Assembly: GCA_030141605.1 (NCBI GenBank)
Contig: JAQGDQ010000304.1
Location: 218,616-282,615 of the forward strand
Direction: 5' to 3'
From: Tubiluchus corallicola
Taxonomy: Eukaryota; Priapulida; Priapulimorpha; Priapulimorphida; Tubiluchidae
Length of the DNA: 64,000 bases
This document shows positions 11,775 to 24,815 of this stretch, in pieces. The first letter of the stretch is position 1. Each line of letters begins with the position of its first letter. The notes beneath the pieces are model-generated. The model was not told the origin of the DNA and did not search any database. It was given only the letters and a program-made list of their open reading frames with translations. The position numbers were made by a program, and so were the translations under genes.

Positions 11775-14700
11775 CTAAGGAATACAGACATTTTCTTCAC
11801 GATCTAGGATTTCTCTCACCAATGGATGTAAACCTTGCTCGGATGAATTGTCACGCTTCAAGTGCAGCACTTTCTCTGCGCCTAAAATAAATTGTGTTAG
11901 TTAACTAATCCTGCCAATTCAAGTTAGGTGCCCAATTACATAATTCATTATTGAACACAAAATTAAGTGCAATTTTTTTATAAAATTTTGCACTCTGCAA
12001 TCCAGAAAAGGCACCTATTACATATCTATAAAGCCTGCTATTAATGTTGAATAACTATGGCAAGATCAGACCACAGCTCAACACAATGGACAAACCTCTC
12101 ATATGAGATGTAAACTGACAGAGGTGTGTTAGGCACATATAGAATAATTAAGAATCTGCTACCCTATGATGTTATTTGTTTTATAAAATTTTTGCATGGC
12201 CATTAAGCTTGACAAATTGTCAGAAATTATTCTGGCTACTGCTGGAAGAAGAAAAACAAACATGAGAGGAAATTTCGTTTTTTTCACACAGGATGTATGG
12301 TAGTAATAAGTTACAAATTAAATAAAACAATTGTAAATAATTAAGGAACAAAATAATCAATGAAATTTTTTAGATTTACATAAAAATATCTTATGATTTC
12401 ATCTGAAAAATGAGCAGTTTTATTACCTTTAACGCTAATACTTCTGAGGTCCGTCAGTTTCATGAGCAGCTTGGCAAAGGAGTGTGGCTGGGTTGGACGC
12501 CGGATACGTATATGATACTTGAGGCCCTCTAATATGGGTTCCTGTAACTTTTCTACTTTATCACTCTCCGTTAAACCCGTTCTATCTGCAAATGCACAAA
12601 AGTAATCGCATCACAACAATGAGATTGGCGGACTGGTTAAGTTTCACGCATTAAGTGTCAGACCTCATTCTTATGTAGAAGCTTGCTAATCTCATAGCCT
12701 ATCAACTTTTGTACATACAAATGTGCCACTTGTGCAAGATACAACAAATTTTCAGCTAATAACAAATTTTATTGGCTAGTTGCCAAAACTTCCTCCTGCT
12801 GTTGAAAATATACATAGTGAGTGGCATGTATCTCGTTGCAATGACCTAAGTGTGAAAGTGTCATCTTAACGATTTACACTTTTAGATGTATTTATTAATA
12901 CTGTGACCTTATTGTTTAGATAATTACTTTTCATTTATTCACAATAAGTCTCTGCACAAAATCAGTGTTTATGTAGACAGTAAGGATTACCAAACCAAAA
13001 AATTCAGGTATACAATAATTTTGTGCACACATTAACAGATTAATCAATCTCCACAATTTTTACGAAATAAAAAGGTTCTCTGCACGTCTGTAGTATTATT
13101 TATTGTAGGATCTTACTGTTAACCATATAGTCAAAAGTTTAGCATTTTTATATAAAAATAAAGTGATCTGTAACTGCGAGTAGCTCTGCTAGTCGCATGT
13201 CATCGTACAGCAGCATTATTACATGAACAATGTCTCAGTGTTTTCTGACTAAAGTGTAAGATAAGGGCAGTAAAACAGAGTAAATATAGATTTTTTTCAT
13301 AAACAAGTCCCAAATTCAATGTACAAAGAAGTCCCAAAATGTCTTCAAAATGCAAGGAATCTGGCCGTGTATGAATGGCGTCGATGACAAACCATTCCCA
13401 CAGGCTCTCACTTTTTAGCATTTCGGCAACCAAAAGCTCTGACTAGGTAGAATATTTACACATTGCCTACATTTTTTCTGAGAAAAGCATGCGCACATGT
13501 AGAAAACTATGAAACCCTACCAGCTAGTCTTAGTTAATCAAACTGTAAGCAAAAACTTTGGAACAATTCTTCATTGTACATTTTGTCTTGCCTACACTGA
13601 TTAAATCCTCAATGTCATTTTTTTCAACAGAGATACCCATATTTCGCACTGTCGCTTAACACACACTGATTGATTTGAAGCAAACTCTGAAATGATGAAA
13701 CCAAGTTGAATTCAGACATCACTTGCTATTAGCATCCTAAACTTAATTAAGGAAGCATTTGAATATAACATACCACCACTCATGAGGCAGATAGCAGAAA
13801 GCAGAGCAATTTCCATTTCATCAACATCCATTAATTTAAATGATCTAAAATAAAAAAAGGTCGAGGCAACTATATAAAATATCAGAGTTCCAACAAGTAT
13901 GTACACACGATTTTTGTAATTGAACTGCACTACAAACAGCAATATTTTTATAGGTGCTTATGCGTCATTTTGATCAAAATTTCACATTGCACCTTATCTA
14001 CGCATAATAAAAAGAAATTAAAAAATAAATCAGTTATTGCAATATTCCAAAATAATACTGTTACACTAGCAGTTCCAACATTAACTGAAAATGCAGAAGA
14101 AAATCGAAACCTGAGTAATGATAAACAAGACTGACAATGGTTTCGTTGCCCGTCAATTTAGCGACATGAATATTACATTTATTGCTGAGAAATTGTTTTA
14201 GTTTACCCTAGAATTAAGTGTTGCATTTCACAAAATGATGAGACAAAATAAATAGATTTAAAACCCAATAAGAAAACTACCAGCTCTCACCAAAGCATCA
14301 TATTCTAGACTCTAGACTGTTGATGGTTTTATGTTAACTAAGACTTGTTACTGTATATTTGAAAATTTAAAGATACATGGAGCACAAACACATTATGATC
14401 TACTTAATTACTACCACAAGTTATTTGACGGCAATTATTCATTATGTTTGGGAAGATCATTATTACATTAACTGCTGCATTCCTTGCTAAACAGGCAGAC
14501 AGCAATAAATGAAAATAAGTGATCAACTTGGTGACCCACAAAGCAAATAAATGCAATATAAGCAGCTTTGCAGATACAATTACAGTTTTAATTTTTCGAA
14601 ATGTATTCATGCAGCTCAAGTTTCAGAAGCCAAATGAACATTTTTTAGACACGAAATGTAAAATCAAACTGCAAATAATTTACAGGTAACACCAAGTTTT

Positions 14701-17700
14701 ATTCCGTTTAGATTTGTCTGTTTAATGCTTTATCTTGTTGTGTCTCTTACATTTCTAAAGATTAAACTGCAAACAAAATTTTATCGTTTTTCTAAATTTC
14801 CAAATCATGAATAGGTAAAACAATATGCAACTGTGTTGCTTTTTTATTCACCTATGTATGCTTAACATGGCCCTTTTTTGTATGGCAAACAGGACAAAGC
14901 TTCATTATCGTGCTAAGCAGTCCACAAGTGCCTTTATTAAACTAAGAATTAAGAAGGTAACTTAGTCACGAGAAGTCAAAAATTTCATTTTCTAAGACAC
15001 TTACGATTGGTTAAGTAAGATGTCGAATATAGCAATTTATGAAGCCAGTGAAAAGTTCACTACCATCAAATACTCTATTGAAGCAACACAGTTATGTAAA
15101 TGTTACTATAAATGCATTGCCAAGACAAGAATTTGCACTAGATATTTCCTTTCACACTTTAACCTAGCATTCCAGAGATAAACTATATTTGTGTTTCTTT
15201 AAGCAACATTTATAATATAAGCATAGTGCTCAAGTAGAACTTATGCAAAAGACACTTACTTAGAAAAACAATAGATAGTTTCAGCTAATGTGCCAAGGCC
15301 AGATTCGTGAAGCTGGTCTTTCGTAAAAGTTAGACCATTTGAAAATTTCATTGTGCCGTCTTCTTGATATCTTGACGTCAATCGCAATATCTATGTTAAA
15401 AAATATAATATAATTGCACCAGTAGATGAGATATAAAATTTCAATAGCTTATATAATCCTCTTGAAAATATATAAAAATTAAATATGAAGCAATAATAGC
15501 TTGATATTTCAAAGCACAGTATCACAGGGAATTTGTCGATGCTACATAGAAGCAAACAGACTAATTTACCAAAATGTCAACTTCGAAATCTACTTTTAAC
15601 ACCACAACATTAATGCTCTTTATTGCTTGCTTGGAAGATGCACACACCTTTACAAATTAAGCAGCACAGTATAGCTAATGAACTGCCAGAATCATCTGGT
15701 TGTGCTTATTTGTAACTTAAAAACTAAAGATGAGCAGTGATCATTACACGCACTCACGCACGCATGCACACAATTTTTAAGCTAAACAACTGGAAATAAG
15801 TAGTTTGAAGTAAATTAGGCTCTTAAATAAACGTTATCACAAAATATCAGGTAACGTAGTAATCAAATTTAACACTAAAATATCCCGACAATTTCGCTTA
15901 ATTCAAAAACTGTGACTGCAACACAACAATTGCATCCGTTATACTAATGCTTTAGCAGAGCTTTCTGTTGACAAATGACTGGATCGTACCAAAACAAAAT
16001 CTCCACACACACACACGGCGACAGCATTGTCCATTCTGTGAGTAAACTTACCATAATTTCCAAGCAACTAGATTTAAGCAAACAGATCTGATCTGTCATA
16101 TTTAAAGTTGTGAAGCCTGGTACTTTCTTTGAAAAGTCCACGATCATTGTGATCCCCCGTGAAGACAACTCTGTCACTTTCTCCCAAATGACCATTTGAA
16201 CATCTCCGCCCAACGCAGCCTCCATACGTGGACTGGAATCCTGTGTTGTTGACTGCAAATGCAATTACCAATCTCGTAGTTTTGTACAAACAATGTTTTA
16301 GCTCGTGTGTGTTTAAATGAATTGTACACAGTGTTTTAATTTCACTTATTCAACACTAACTGTAACTGTTTGAGTTTCATGTACCATCAGTAAGTGATTC
16401 AGGAATATAAGAATAACCAGTACAAAAATTTGAATCTCTTCATAGGACACAAACGTATTTGTATATTCAATTTCATTACAAACAAACAATACATTAAAAA
16501 TCACATATAATTATTTATGTCAGTACAAAACTGGTCATATTAGTTAGCTAGTTGCCAGTGGTTGTTATCCAAGTGTTTGCAGTTCAAGTCTTAAAATGGC
16601 CATTCTGATTTGTCCCCTTGAAGACAGCTTACTGACTGAAACTGACACCATACATTTCAAAACACACAGAGACAAGTACAATATATGACAATGAAATTTT
16701 GTACCTGATAAGGTTCTTCTTTGATGCAAACAGAAGGAAATGTCGTCGTGTGAGCATCTAATATAACATTAATCAAATGTTCTACATCTGGAGCTATAGT
16801 TACAGGCTGTGGTGGGGGTAATACGTTTAAAGTGTCTTCAAATTTTTTTCGCTTTTTGTTTTTTTCATGCCTCAGTGCTACAAGTACAAAATAAATCATT
16901 CATTATACACTAATACATGTTTGCAAGCATGAATACATTTTCCTTTATGCATTGTCAATGATCAAAAAGTAATTTCACTAAAACGATGTACACACTAATT
17001 ACTTACACACTGCTAAGCATAAAGCCATTCAGTAAAAATTCAATCATTTTGAAGAAAACATTGTAAGTATCTTGTAAATGCACATAAGACATTGACATTA
17101 GACTTAACATCTTGCTCTTAGATATTAGCATTTTATTCTTTTTATAAATAATAATTTTAAATGCAGTAATAACTTTCTACTTTTCAAGATTTCTCCTCCA
17201 CGCCAAATAAATCTGGCTCAGAAATCCCGCATTGCTTAACAAATAACGCATCATTCCCTCAAAAAGAAAACCAGTACACAGTAACAAAGCATATTGATTT
17301 TGCTCATAATGCATATGCGGGCCAATATTCATTTGGCTTGTCGATATGTTTATTGCTCTTGGCATAAAACACTCCAGTGCCTTTAGCCAAAGCAACCTTT
17401 AACTCGGAAAGTAATGAATGAACAGACAATAGAAGGCCAGCATTTTACTCTTTCTAAGTAATCCCTGCCAGTGGAAAAGACACATTACAAAAGTCCTCTT
17501 GTAAAAAATGTCAAATTGAAGCAATTTGATACTGGATTAGATAACAAATACTTGCTCTACCTGCATAAAAATAAAAACTGAAGAGCTGTTTAATGTGACA
17601 CACAGACTCACATTCAGGACTAACACTGTTACAGTATGCTAACTGTGTTAGCCTGGATATTTCTATAACTTTGCTTGCCATTTTAATAACAAAGTACACA

Positions 17701-19907
17701 GTGGAACATAGACTATCCCAATTTAACTGTATGATTAAAGTGACATCATAGTCTATCTTTAATTAATTAAATTAACCAATACTGGTTAAATATTTAGTTA
17801 AATTTTCTGTAAACTACATTCAGAAATCAAACACTATTTTAATTATGTGCCCACCTAAAAGCCTAATTTTACACGCAACAAAGTAAAAACAATAGCCAAT
17901 AATTAGAAAATTAATAACTTGAACAGGTATAGTTCATATGATAAAAGTGCAATTCGATATATGTTCTAAAACAAAAGAGGCACATTTCATATTCAAACAG
18001 TTGCGTTATGTTAATACAACAAAAACACTGGATGTACCATGCAAGAATGGTGAGAATAAAATAATAATAATTATAATAATAAAATAATAATACCTTCTTT
18101 TGACATTCCTTGAGCAAAGCACTTCTGTAAGCGACAGTACTGGCACCGGTTTCTTGTTACTTTGTTTATAACACAATTCTTGTCTCTGTGACACATGTAT
18201 TGCATGTTCTTTTGAACACTTCTCCGAAAAAATCCCTGCAAGTAATACATAGTATTCTGATTATTAGAAGTTATTTAGTACTGCTAGACCTATTAGCACA
18301 TACACATTGGAAAGTTATGAAAGTTACATATTTTGACTCATACATTGAGAAACCATTAAAAGTTGGATGAATTAGTTGTCGGTGAATAGTGGGTAACAAA
18401 TAAAAGAAATATCCACTATTTTGAACATTTAATTTTGCAAGCAGCCTGGCTGCAGCACACCATCATTGGCTGCAGCACAGGCCTTATAGATATCACCTCT
18501 AAATTGACTATTTTAATAGTGGCTTAAAATTTCGAGAGTTAAGGTATAATATCTGAGCAATTCTTGAAAAGTTTGAAATGTGAGCCAGTGAAAAAACCAT
18601 ACTTGTTCATAAAGGGTGCAAAACAAGATATTTCAGTTTGAATGTGTTGATGATGCACTAACCTTACATCCCTCACAGGCACTGACACCATAATGATATC
18701 CAGAAGACTTGTCGTTGCACACGACGCATGGCTTGTACACACGAGGTGGCGGTGGCGGTGAAGCCGGAGGGCTGGATTCTGATCTTTGCTCATCACTGAA
18801 GCTGAATGTCTGGCTCGGTTCTGGAGATCCTAGACCATCAGCTGGAACATTTAAAGATAAATATTCATTTGGAAATATATGTAGGGAAAAGTACCATTTT
18901 GAAAGCACTTTACATCACAAATAAGTATGAAAAAAATCAAATTGATTATAATTATAGGAAACAGTTATTGTGTGGTGGGTTTGAGAAAAAACTTCAGAGC
19001 AGGCCTTGTAGATATCAACCGTAATTTGGCTATTTTAATAGCGGCTCAATGTTGAGAGTTACAGTACAATATTTGAGCAATTCTTGAAAAGTATGTAATG
19101 TAGGTCAGTGGAAAACCATACTAAACCGTTTACTGAATTTACTTAATCAAATAATGGAGTGCATCTATCCCTACATATGCCAGAATAAATTATTATTGTA
19201 ACATGTACAGCTACATGTGGCAAAGTCTGAAATTATGTAGATGTTACAATGCAGAACCAGAGAAACAGTCTTGGATGGGTCATGGTTTAAATCACTAATA
19301 TTATAGGAACACTACACAAGATTCTTCCAAATGCCTTAAAAGAATACAAATTTAAAATGTACACGAAATTTTATACAATTCTACTTTACTCGTAATTTGA
19401 GAAACGAGTTCTTTAACTACCTAGTCCACCAGCAGCAGAGCTTCCAGAAGATCCAGGACCTCCATTATGCTCATAGAGCAATTCAAACTCATGATCAGTT
19501 GGAAGCGATCCTAAAAATGGAATATTAAACTTCTGTAGGTGAAATTGGGAATGATATTAATAACAACTACAAGTTGGCAGCTTTACATTAATGTATCCCA
19601 ATAAGCTTGAAAAGGGAAACATTTGAAGACTATTCAATGAATATAATTTAATGTTGAACTAACAACACATATGATATTAACAGAGGATTAGTGTAATACA
19701 ACAGTTGAACTTAATGTAAAGAAATATTGATCATTAACTCAATCAGGAGTTCGTGGTTTAACACAAAAACGTGCATGTAGACAGTAAGTAATGGATGTAA
19801 ATGTATGATATCATACCAATGCCGCCATACAGGTCCATGGGTGAACCTGGATAAGTGTCAGCTACATGATGCACAGTACCAAGATGACTAGAAGACAGTA
19901 AGCTCAT
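11775..19907 (-). CDS. RAR: Retinoic acid receptor (nuclear receptor, 10 coding exons)
   Basis: Coding exons in transcript order are 19907-19817, 19510-19421, 18841-18663, 18235-18094, 16877-16705, 16252-16052, 15390-15260, 13844-13774, 12585-12427 and 11881-11775. All phases match and give 447 aa (human RAR-alpha 462). The N-terminus is Ser/Gly/Pro-rich with a poly-Pro stretch. The DNA-binding domain at about 99-164 is almost textbook RAR ([19 protein letters not shown], then [10 protein letters not shown] and [16 protein letters not shown]). The ligand-binding domain runs from about 183 to 435, with [20 protein letters not shown] (R299), FSNG (S309), [12 protein letters not shown] and an AF-2 helix HPLVREIL. 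R299 and S309 match RAR-alpha R276 and S287, which hold the retinoid carboxylate. It should bind retinoids and DNA as an RXR partner in the nucleus. The start ATG at 19907 is the only one open through exon 1; the upstream frames are stopped. Introns range from about 0.3 to 1.8 kb, and I saw no other genes in them. Confidence 0.96.
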
Positions 19908-21016
19908 CAACGATCTTTTGGCTCACCTGGTACTTGTAGATGTTTTACCTGAAAAATACAGCAAAAATTGGATGAAAACAATAATAAAAGTAACTGCCAA
20001 CAGAGGACTTTGGACTGCTTAACAACACCTATAGAAACACTAGTAACAACAAATTAATGATCAGAAACAGATGTACTAACAATGGGCTTAAAAGCGACGA
20101 TAAAGTTTTTAGGATCTTCAATTTTAAAAAGTAGACAAAATAAGTAGAGCCCAGAGCGCGCCATTTCAGCTGACCTCCAGCCGGTTTATTTCTACAGTTG
20201 ATCTAGCTGATAAGAAACTCATCTTTAGTCGCGCCAGCGATGGGAGGCGAGTTAGCCAACATTTTTGCCAGCTAAACTTTAGTAATTTTTGAACGAGAAA
20301 GCTGGTCAATTCAAAATATACACAAACAGGCAACGTTAGTCACACGTATGGGATCATTTTGGTGTTTTGGAATTGATTCATCTGTAATAAAGATAAGCTT
20401 CGCCAAGAGTTGCATTTAAGCCATTGCTTTTTCATAATAATAAAAACTCGATCTTTAATGCCTTATTTGAATTTGTACATCAGCTTTTTTCTGTGTATAA
20501 GCAACACAAGTTATTTAAAAAATTTGTTTCGATAATTTAACAGTCAACAAACAATTTATCTTTTATTTACTTAACAAAAATTAGTAGCTTTAGCTGACTT
20601 AGCTGATCTTTTCTTTAAGCCAACTCAGCTGAAAAGTCAGTCAACCTCAGCAGAACTAGCTGATTATTTATTGTGTGTGTCAGGTGATGTTAACTGGATT
20701 CAGCTTCAGCCTCTAAAAATATGACATTTTGTTTTATTTTATAGTGTTTTGAAGCTTTTGCAAAGTATGATTGTACGTGTAAAAAGTGTTATGCAGAAAC
20801 CAATCAGTGTGCATGTTCCAGTTAACTCTTGGGAATGATCGTGCTCATGTGTAACGTGGTTGCGTGATCACCAACTTAATAAAGACAATAACTTAAAAAC
20901 TGAAAAAGAAAATTATACAAAACAGAGCAAAAATTACCTTTATTTTCGTAAACCATTGAACGTTTTGTAAGAAAGTGTTGGATTGTTTATACTCCACTTC
21001 TTGTAGCTTAAGACAT
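19908..21016 (-). other. RAR 5' leader: untranslated exon 20938-21016, intron, and start of exon 19948-19817
   Basis: The first coding exon has a good acceptor (TTTTTCAG before 19948) and 41 bp before the ATG, so at least one exon lies upstream. The candidate at 21016-20938 has TCTTACAG before it and AAAG|GTAATT after it. It opens with ATG TCT TAA, a three-codon open frame, if the splice is right. Its longest frame meets a stop in the next exon ahead of the RAR ATG, so it is leader. It also begins with an acceptor, so a further upstream exon and the promoter are still to be found. Confidence 0.5.
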
Positions 21017-21782
21017 CTGTAAGACAATAAAAGTACAACAGTTAGCCATTTTTCAACATATCACGTACTACTTTACAACGTTATACTGCAGAATGCGGAA
21101 ACCTTTAATGGTAAAAAAATATAAGAAAAAATTGAGTTTCAACTATGTGTTTTTCTCTAGAACAGGGTTTTCATATGAAAGGTGCTGAACTAGGTAAAAT
21201 TTAAAGTTTGAGCTAGCAAACTCGCTAGTATTACTTGGCCGTAATATAGTGAAAAATACGAACGTGTAAATAGTCCCTGGCTAAAGTATGCACACATCAG
21301 CATAAACTTTGTGGTAAGATACTAAAGAATAAATAACACTAAGTTTACCACTAGCTACAATCTATGTTTGCAGCCTTTAGTAAGAAATACGACACATGGC
21401 ATTACAAACACAAAATGTTTACGTCACCAAGATTATCATACTGTTGACAATTTCAACAAAGTTGCATCTAGAATTACATGGCAGCCTCGGGAAAGATTGT
21501 TAGTACAACCGGAATTATACTTGTCAGTTGTTTGGCTATATCACTTTGGACATTATTGCACAAGCGTGTACAGGACTTTGAACGCTATGATAATCGTCAG
21601 CACTTGGTTAGGCGTTTCGAAGTCACAAACAACGCGTTTGTTCAAAAATAGATAAAATGTAAGATTGCAAATGGTTTGTACTGGCTAATCGTAACTTAAC
21701 AAAAGACTGCATAAATAAACAAGGAAATGGAAAAGGACATAGTGCATAAAACCAAGGAAAACAAACAATGTATGTATAAGAA

Positions 21783-21812
21783 ATGAGAGAAGGAGAGAGA
21801 AAGAGAGACAGG

Positions 21813-21888
<76 letters not shown>

Positions 21889-21985
21889 AGCGAGGGAGAG
21901 AGAGACAGAGAAAGAGAAAGAGAGAGAGGAGGGAGGGACAGAAAGAGAGAGAGAGAGGGAGGAAGAAAGAGAGGGGGGGAGAGAA
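21783..21985 (+). repeat. GA/CT microsatellite
   Basis: A nearly pure (GA)n run at about 21822-21885 sits inside an impure purine tract of about 200 bp. Purine on one strand and pyrimidine on the other, it can form unusual structures, and it creates long false open frames on both strands. It lies about 0.8 kb upstream of the RAR leader exon. Confidence 0.95.
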
Positions 21986-22879
21986 GGCCGAGGCACCGCC
22001 GTATGTTGTGAGACTAATGCTCTATTTCACTGTTCCTATTCAACTAACAGTTAGTGTCTATTTGCACTATAAGAGGCGTGATTTCGTGGAAAATAAGCGC
22101 CTGAGTACCAGCAACTTCCAATGTTGGCTGCTGGTTAAATATTGCTTGAGGAAGATGTATTCGACACAGTGACATTTCAACTGATACTGACGCACAACCC
22201 GAGACGCTGATGCTGTCACGCCGAATATCGATTTTGATTTTGCGTCTAATATCTAGCAGCGTTGCCTTCAACCAGCAAGCTACATGCCAAAATTGGGTCA
22301 AGGATATTTTACAGGATTATTTTTGCTAAGCGGGCGTGAGTTAACTCGTTCTACCCTGGAAGAAGCGAAAAAAAGAAATTGCGCTGCTGTAAACAGACAT
22401 CCACGTCTTGAGAGCAATTTTATGATATCATATGTACAAATTTGGTCGTTGAAAACGCAAACACACTTAATGGAAACAAAATAACAAAGAAAATTCAGTC
22501 TCAACACTACTAGTAGCAAAATACTAAGCAAATACTAAACAAAATTTAGTTGCAACAACTTGAACAAACATTACAAGTGACACGTGTCAAAAATAAAGGA
22601 ATTTAGACACAGTTATTATGTACAAAACATACAGGCTACGCATCAGAAAATAGTTACAATCAGTACTATATTTTTAGGGTCCACACCACACTGAAATGTG
22701 CCTTTTGGACTATGAACCAAAACTATTGACATTAGAAGTGTGACACATTTAATGCAAAGATCTTATCTGCAGTTACTTTAACGAGTCACCATTTACCTTT
22801 TAGTAACTTAGCTGGTACGAAACGGTAAATCATTGAAATCCTATGCGCATTTCCGGCAGATGCACAACCAAACATCCAA

Positions 22880-23860
22880 CGGTCAAAGTTAAGGTCAAGC
22901 ACGTCACAGTGACCCTTCCCAACTTGCCAAATTTCATTTGATTAGTTTGGCCTAAACGAACCTTTCAGACTTAAAAATACAAAAAAGGCGACGTACACTG
23001 ACATTGTTATTAGATACCTGCCTAATTTGTTTAATGTTGTCTTACTGGTGATGGCCACATAACGTGCGTGTCCAAATTCAGCTAATTAAAGACCCAACCA
23101 TCTTCAAAGTCGAAGCCAAGGCCAAGTGTGCATGATGACCTTTCGTGTCACAAGTACTATCCATACACTAAGTATGGATAGTGTTCAGGATCGGGGTTGT
23201 ATGATCCCAACCGCCAATCCCGAACTTTCTTCAAATCCGGAACCCCTGTCCAAATATGTAGTCCCAAGCCCCGTTCTCGAACTTCTCATCCCGTCCGATC
23301 CTGATCTTGACCCCAAAATTTAAATGAACACTGTTCACTTTAGGTTTTAACGCATACGAAGAAAAATGAGACATTTATGAAGTTATTTATTTATTTATCG
23401 CTTAAATTTTGTGATAACGTGTTTTAATTGAGATTTTATTAACCATGGCTGCATCACGTGACTGGGGTTCGGCTATTGTTAGCTGACCCCGATTCCAAAC
23501 CGGCGATCCCGACCCGAACTTCGATCCCGTCTAGAGACTTGAACACTCCTACTACTAAGTTTGATTAGTTTGGCTTCATTGACCTTGACCCATAATGCAC
23601 AAAGTGGCTTAACTTAACACCATACTGCCCATCAGTCTTCAAGGTCAAGCAAGTCAAAGTGCCCTTCTCCTACCTGTTTTGGGCACGTGCCAAATTCGAT
23701 ACTGCTGACATGGAAGTCTCTGGAGAGGGATGCAAAATGTTTTGACAGATACACAGTGACATATAAGACTCCACTAAATATTAAGACCAAAATGAAGGTC
23801 AAGAGTCCCGCTCTGATAGTGACCCATCACCTGCATGTCATTACTGTCCACATACCACAT
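22880..23860 (+). repeat. Diverged repeat family with AGGTCA words
   Basis: At least four related pieces start near 22882, 23098, 23635 and 23788. Each has a block like (TTCA)AGGTCAAG-, a GTCACAGTGACC- or TGACC-like block, and in two cases CAAATT with TTTGATTAGTTTGGC. The spacing is irregular and the second piece is split by the hAT-like element. This looks like an old minisatellite or transposon family rather than designed regulation, though it carries nuclear-receptor half-site words. Confidence 0.5.
23175..23553. mobile_element. hAT-like non-autonomous DNA transposon (MITE), about 380 bp
   Basis: The piece is much richer in GATCCCG and CCGAAC words than its flanks. It is bounded by ACTAAGTA at 23167-23174 and ACTAAGTT at 23554-23561, a one-mismatch 8-bp duplication, the size hAT transposases make. 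The ends carry AGTGTTCA (left) and TGAACACT (right) as short inverted repeats close to the borders. There is no transposase. An 11-bp palindrome (ACTATCCATAC / GTATGGATAGT) straddles the left border. Confidence 0.5.
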
Positions 23861-24756
23861 ATAATAAATGAAAAGTCATCCAAGATACCAAATGACGAAA
23901 CGTAGTTCGTACTAAAAATTTGATCATTATTTTGGCATCCAAGAACATTCCATTTTACTAAAAATAAGCCTATTGCTAGATTATATAAACCACTGACTGT
24001 AACAACCTACCAGCCTTGTATGTGTGAACATGGCCCAAGTTATAACGTGAAGAGTTCAACGGCATTAATGGGTAAAGCATTTTTATTAAACTAATATATA
24101 TATGTATATACATAACATATGCATCTAGAGTGTTAAATTGACTTACGAATAAATATACATTGATCGATAGGCTGTTAGAATTGACCACGTGATATTTACA
24201 AACAGAAATTATACACATGAAGCTTTATGAATTGATCCGAGTCATTATCAAAATATCCATGCTTTCCTAAAATATGCGATAAAATGTTCCTAAGATGTCT
24301 GCATACATTGCAAGCAATTAGCCACAAAATATCATTAGCATTTACCAAAGAGACTTTTTGCTCTGTGCAACAGTAAAAATACCCAATGCATGCCATTGCT
24401 GGTGAAATTCGAGGTCTGTATCATGCTGGCAAGTGTAAACCAGGTGGATCGCCGCAATTTCCACTACCTGGCAAATTTGTCCAACTAAACTGTGACTAAA
24501 GGTCGTGCAGGTCTTTTAAAAAGAATGTAGTTATATAGTCTTGTGACGTATTAAGTTAAAGCTTACTACAGACTAAAGCTGCTGGTGACTTATAGAGGAG
24601 GTAGCGGATATTATCTGAAAGTTAATTAATGCAATTTATCAATCAATAGCTAATATTTTACCTGTAAAGTAAAAGGCAGTGCAGAACCGGAAAAAGACAT
24701 CTGACGCCAATTACTGTAATAGTCTGAGAATGTATTTCAAGTCCAAATTTTGGCTT

Positions 24757-24815
24757 ACGTAGCACGTTCGCCTAACGGACAAGTACAAACCTGGGCGTGT
24801 CGTCGAATACACGAA
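24757..24815 (+). repeat. tRNA-like fragment (possible SINE head)
   Basis: CGCCTAACGGACAAG at about 24769 resembles the A-box and D-arm of a tRNA-Arg (GGCCTAATGGATAAG). A weak B-box-like CGTCGAATAC follows at 24801-24810. The arms do not fold into a proper cloverleaf, so this is at most a decayed tRNA-derived sequence. Confidence 0.25.

Noticed and set aside
18709-18924. Plus-strand open frame over RAR exon 18841-18663
   Set aside because: It is antisense to the clearly coding zinc-finger exon.
21783-22172. 129-codon open frame of Arg/Glu repeats, and its opposite-strand partner at 21685-21996
   Set aside because: Both are produced by the GA/CT microsatellite and have no non-repeat coding signal.
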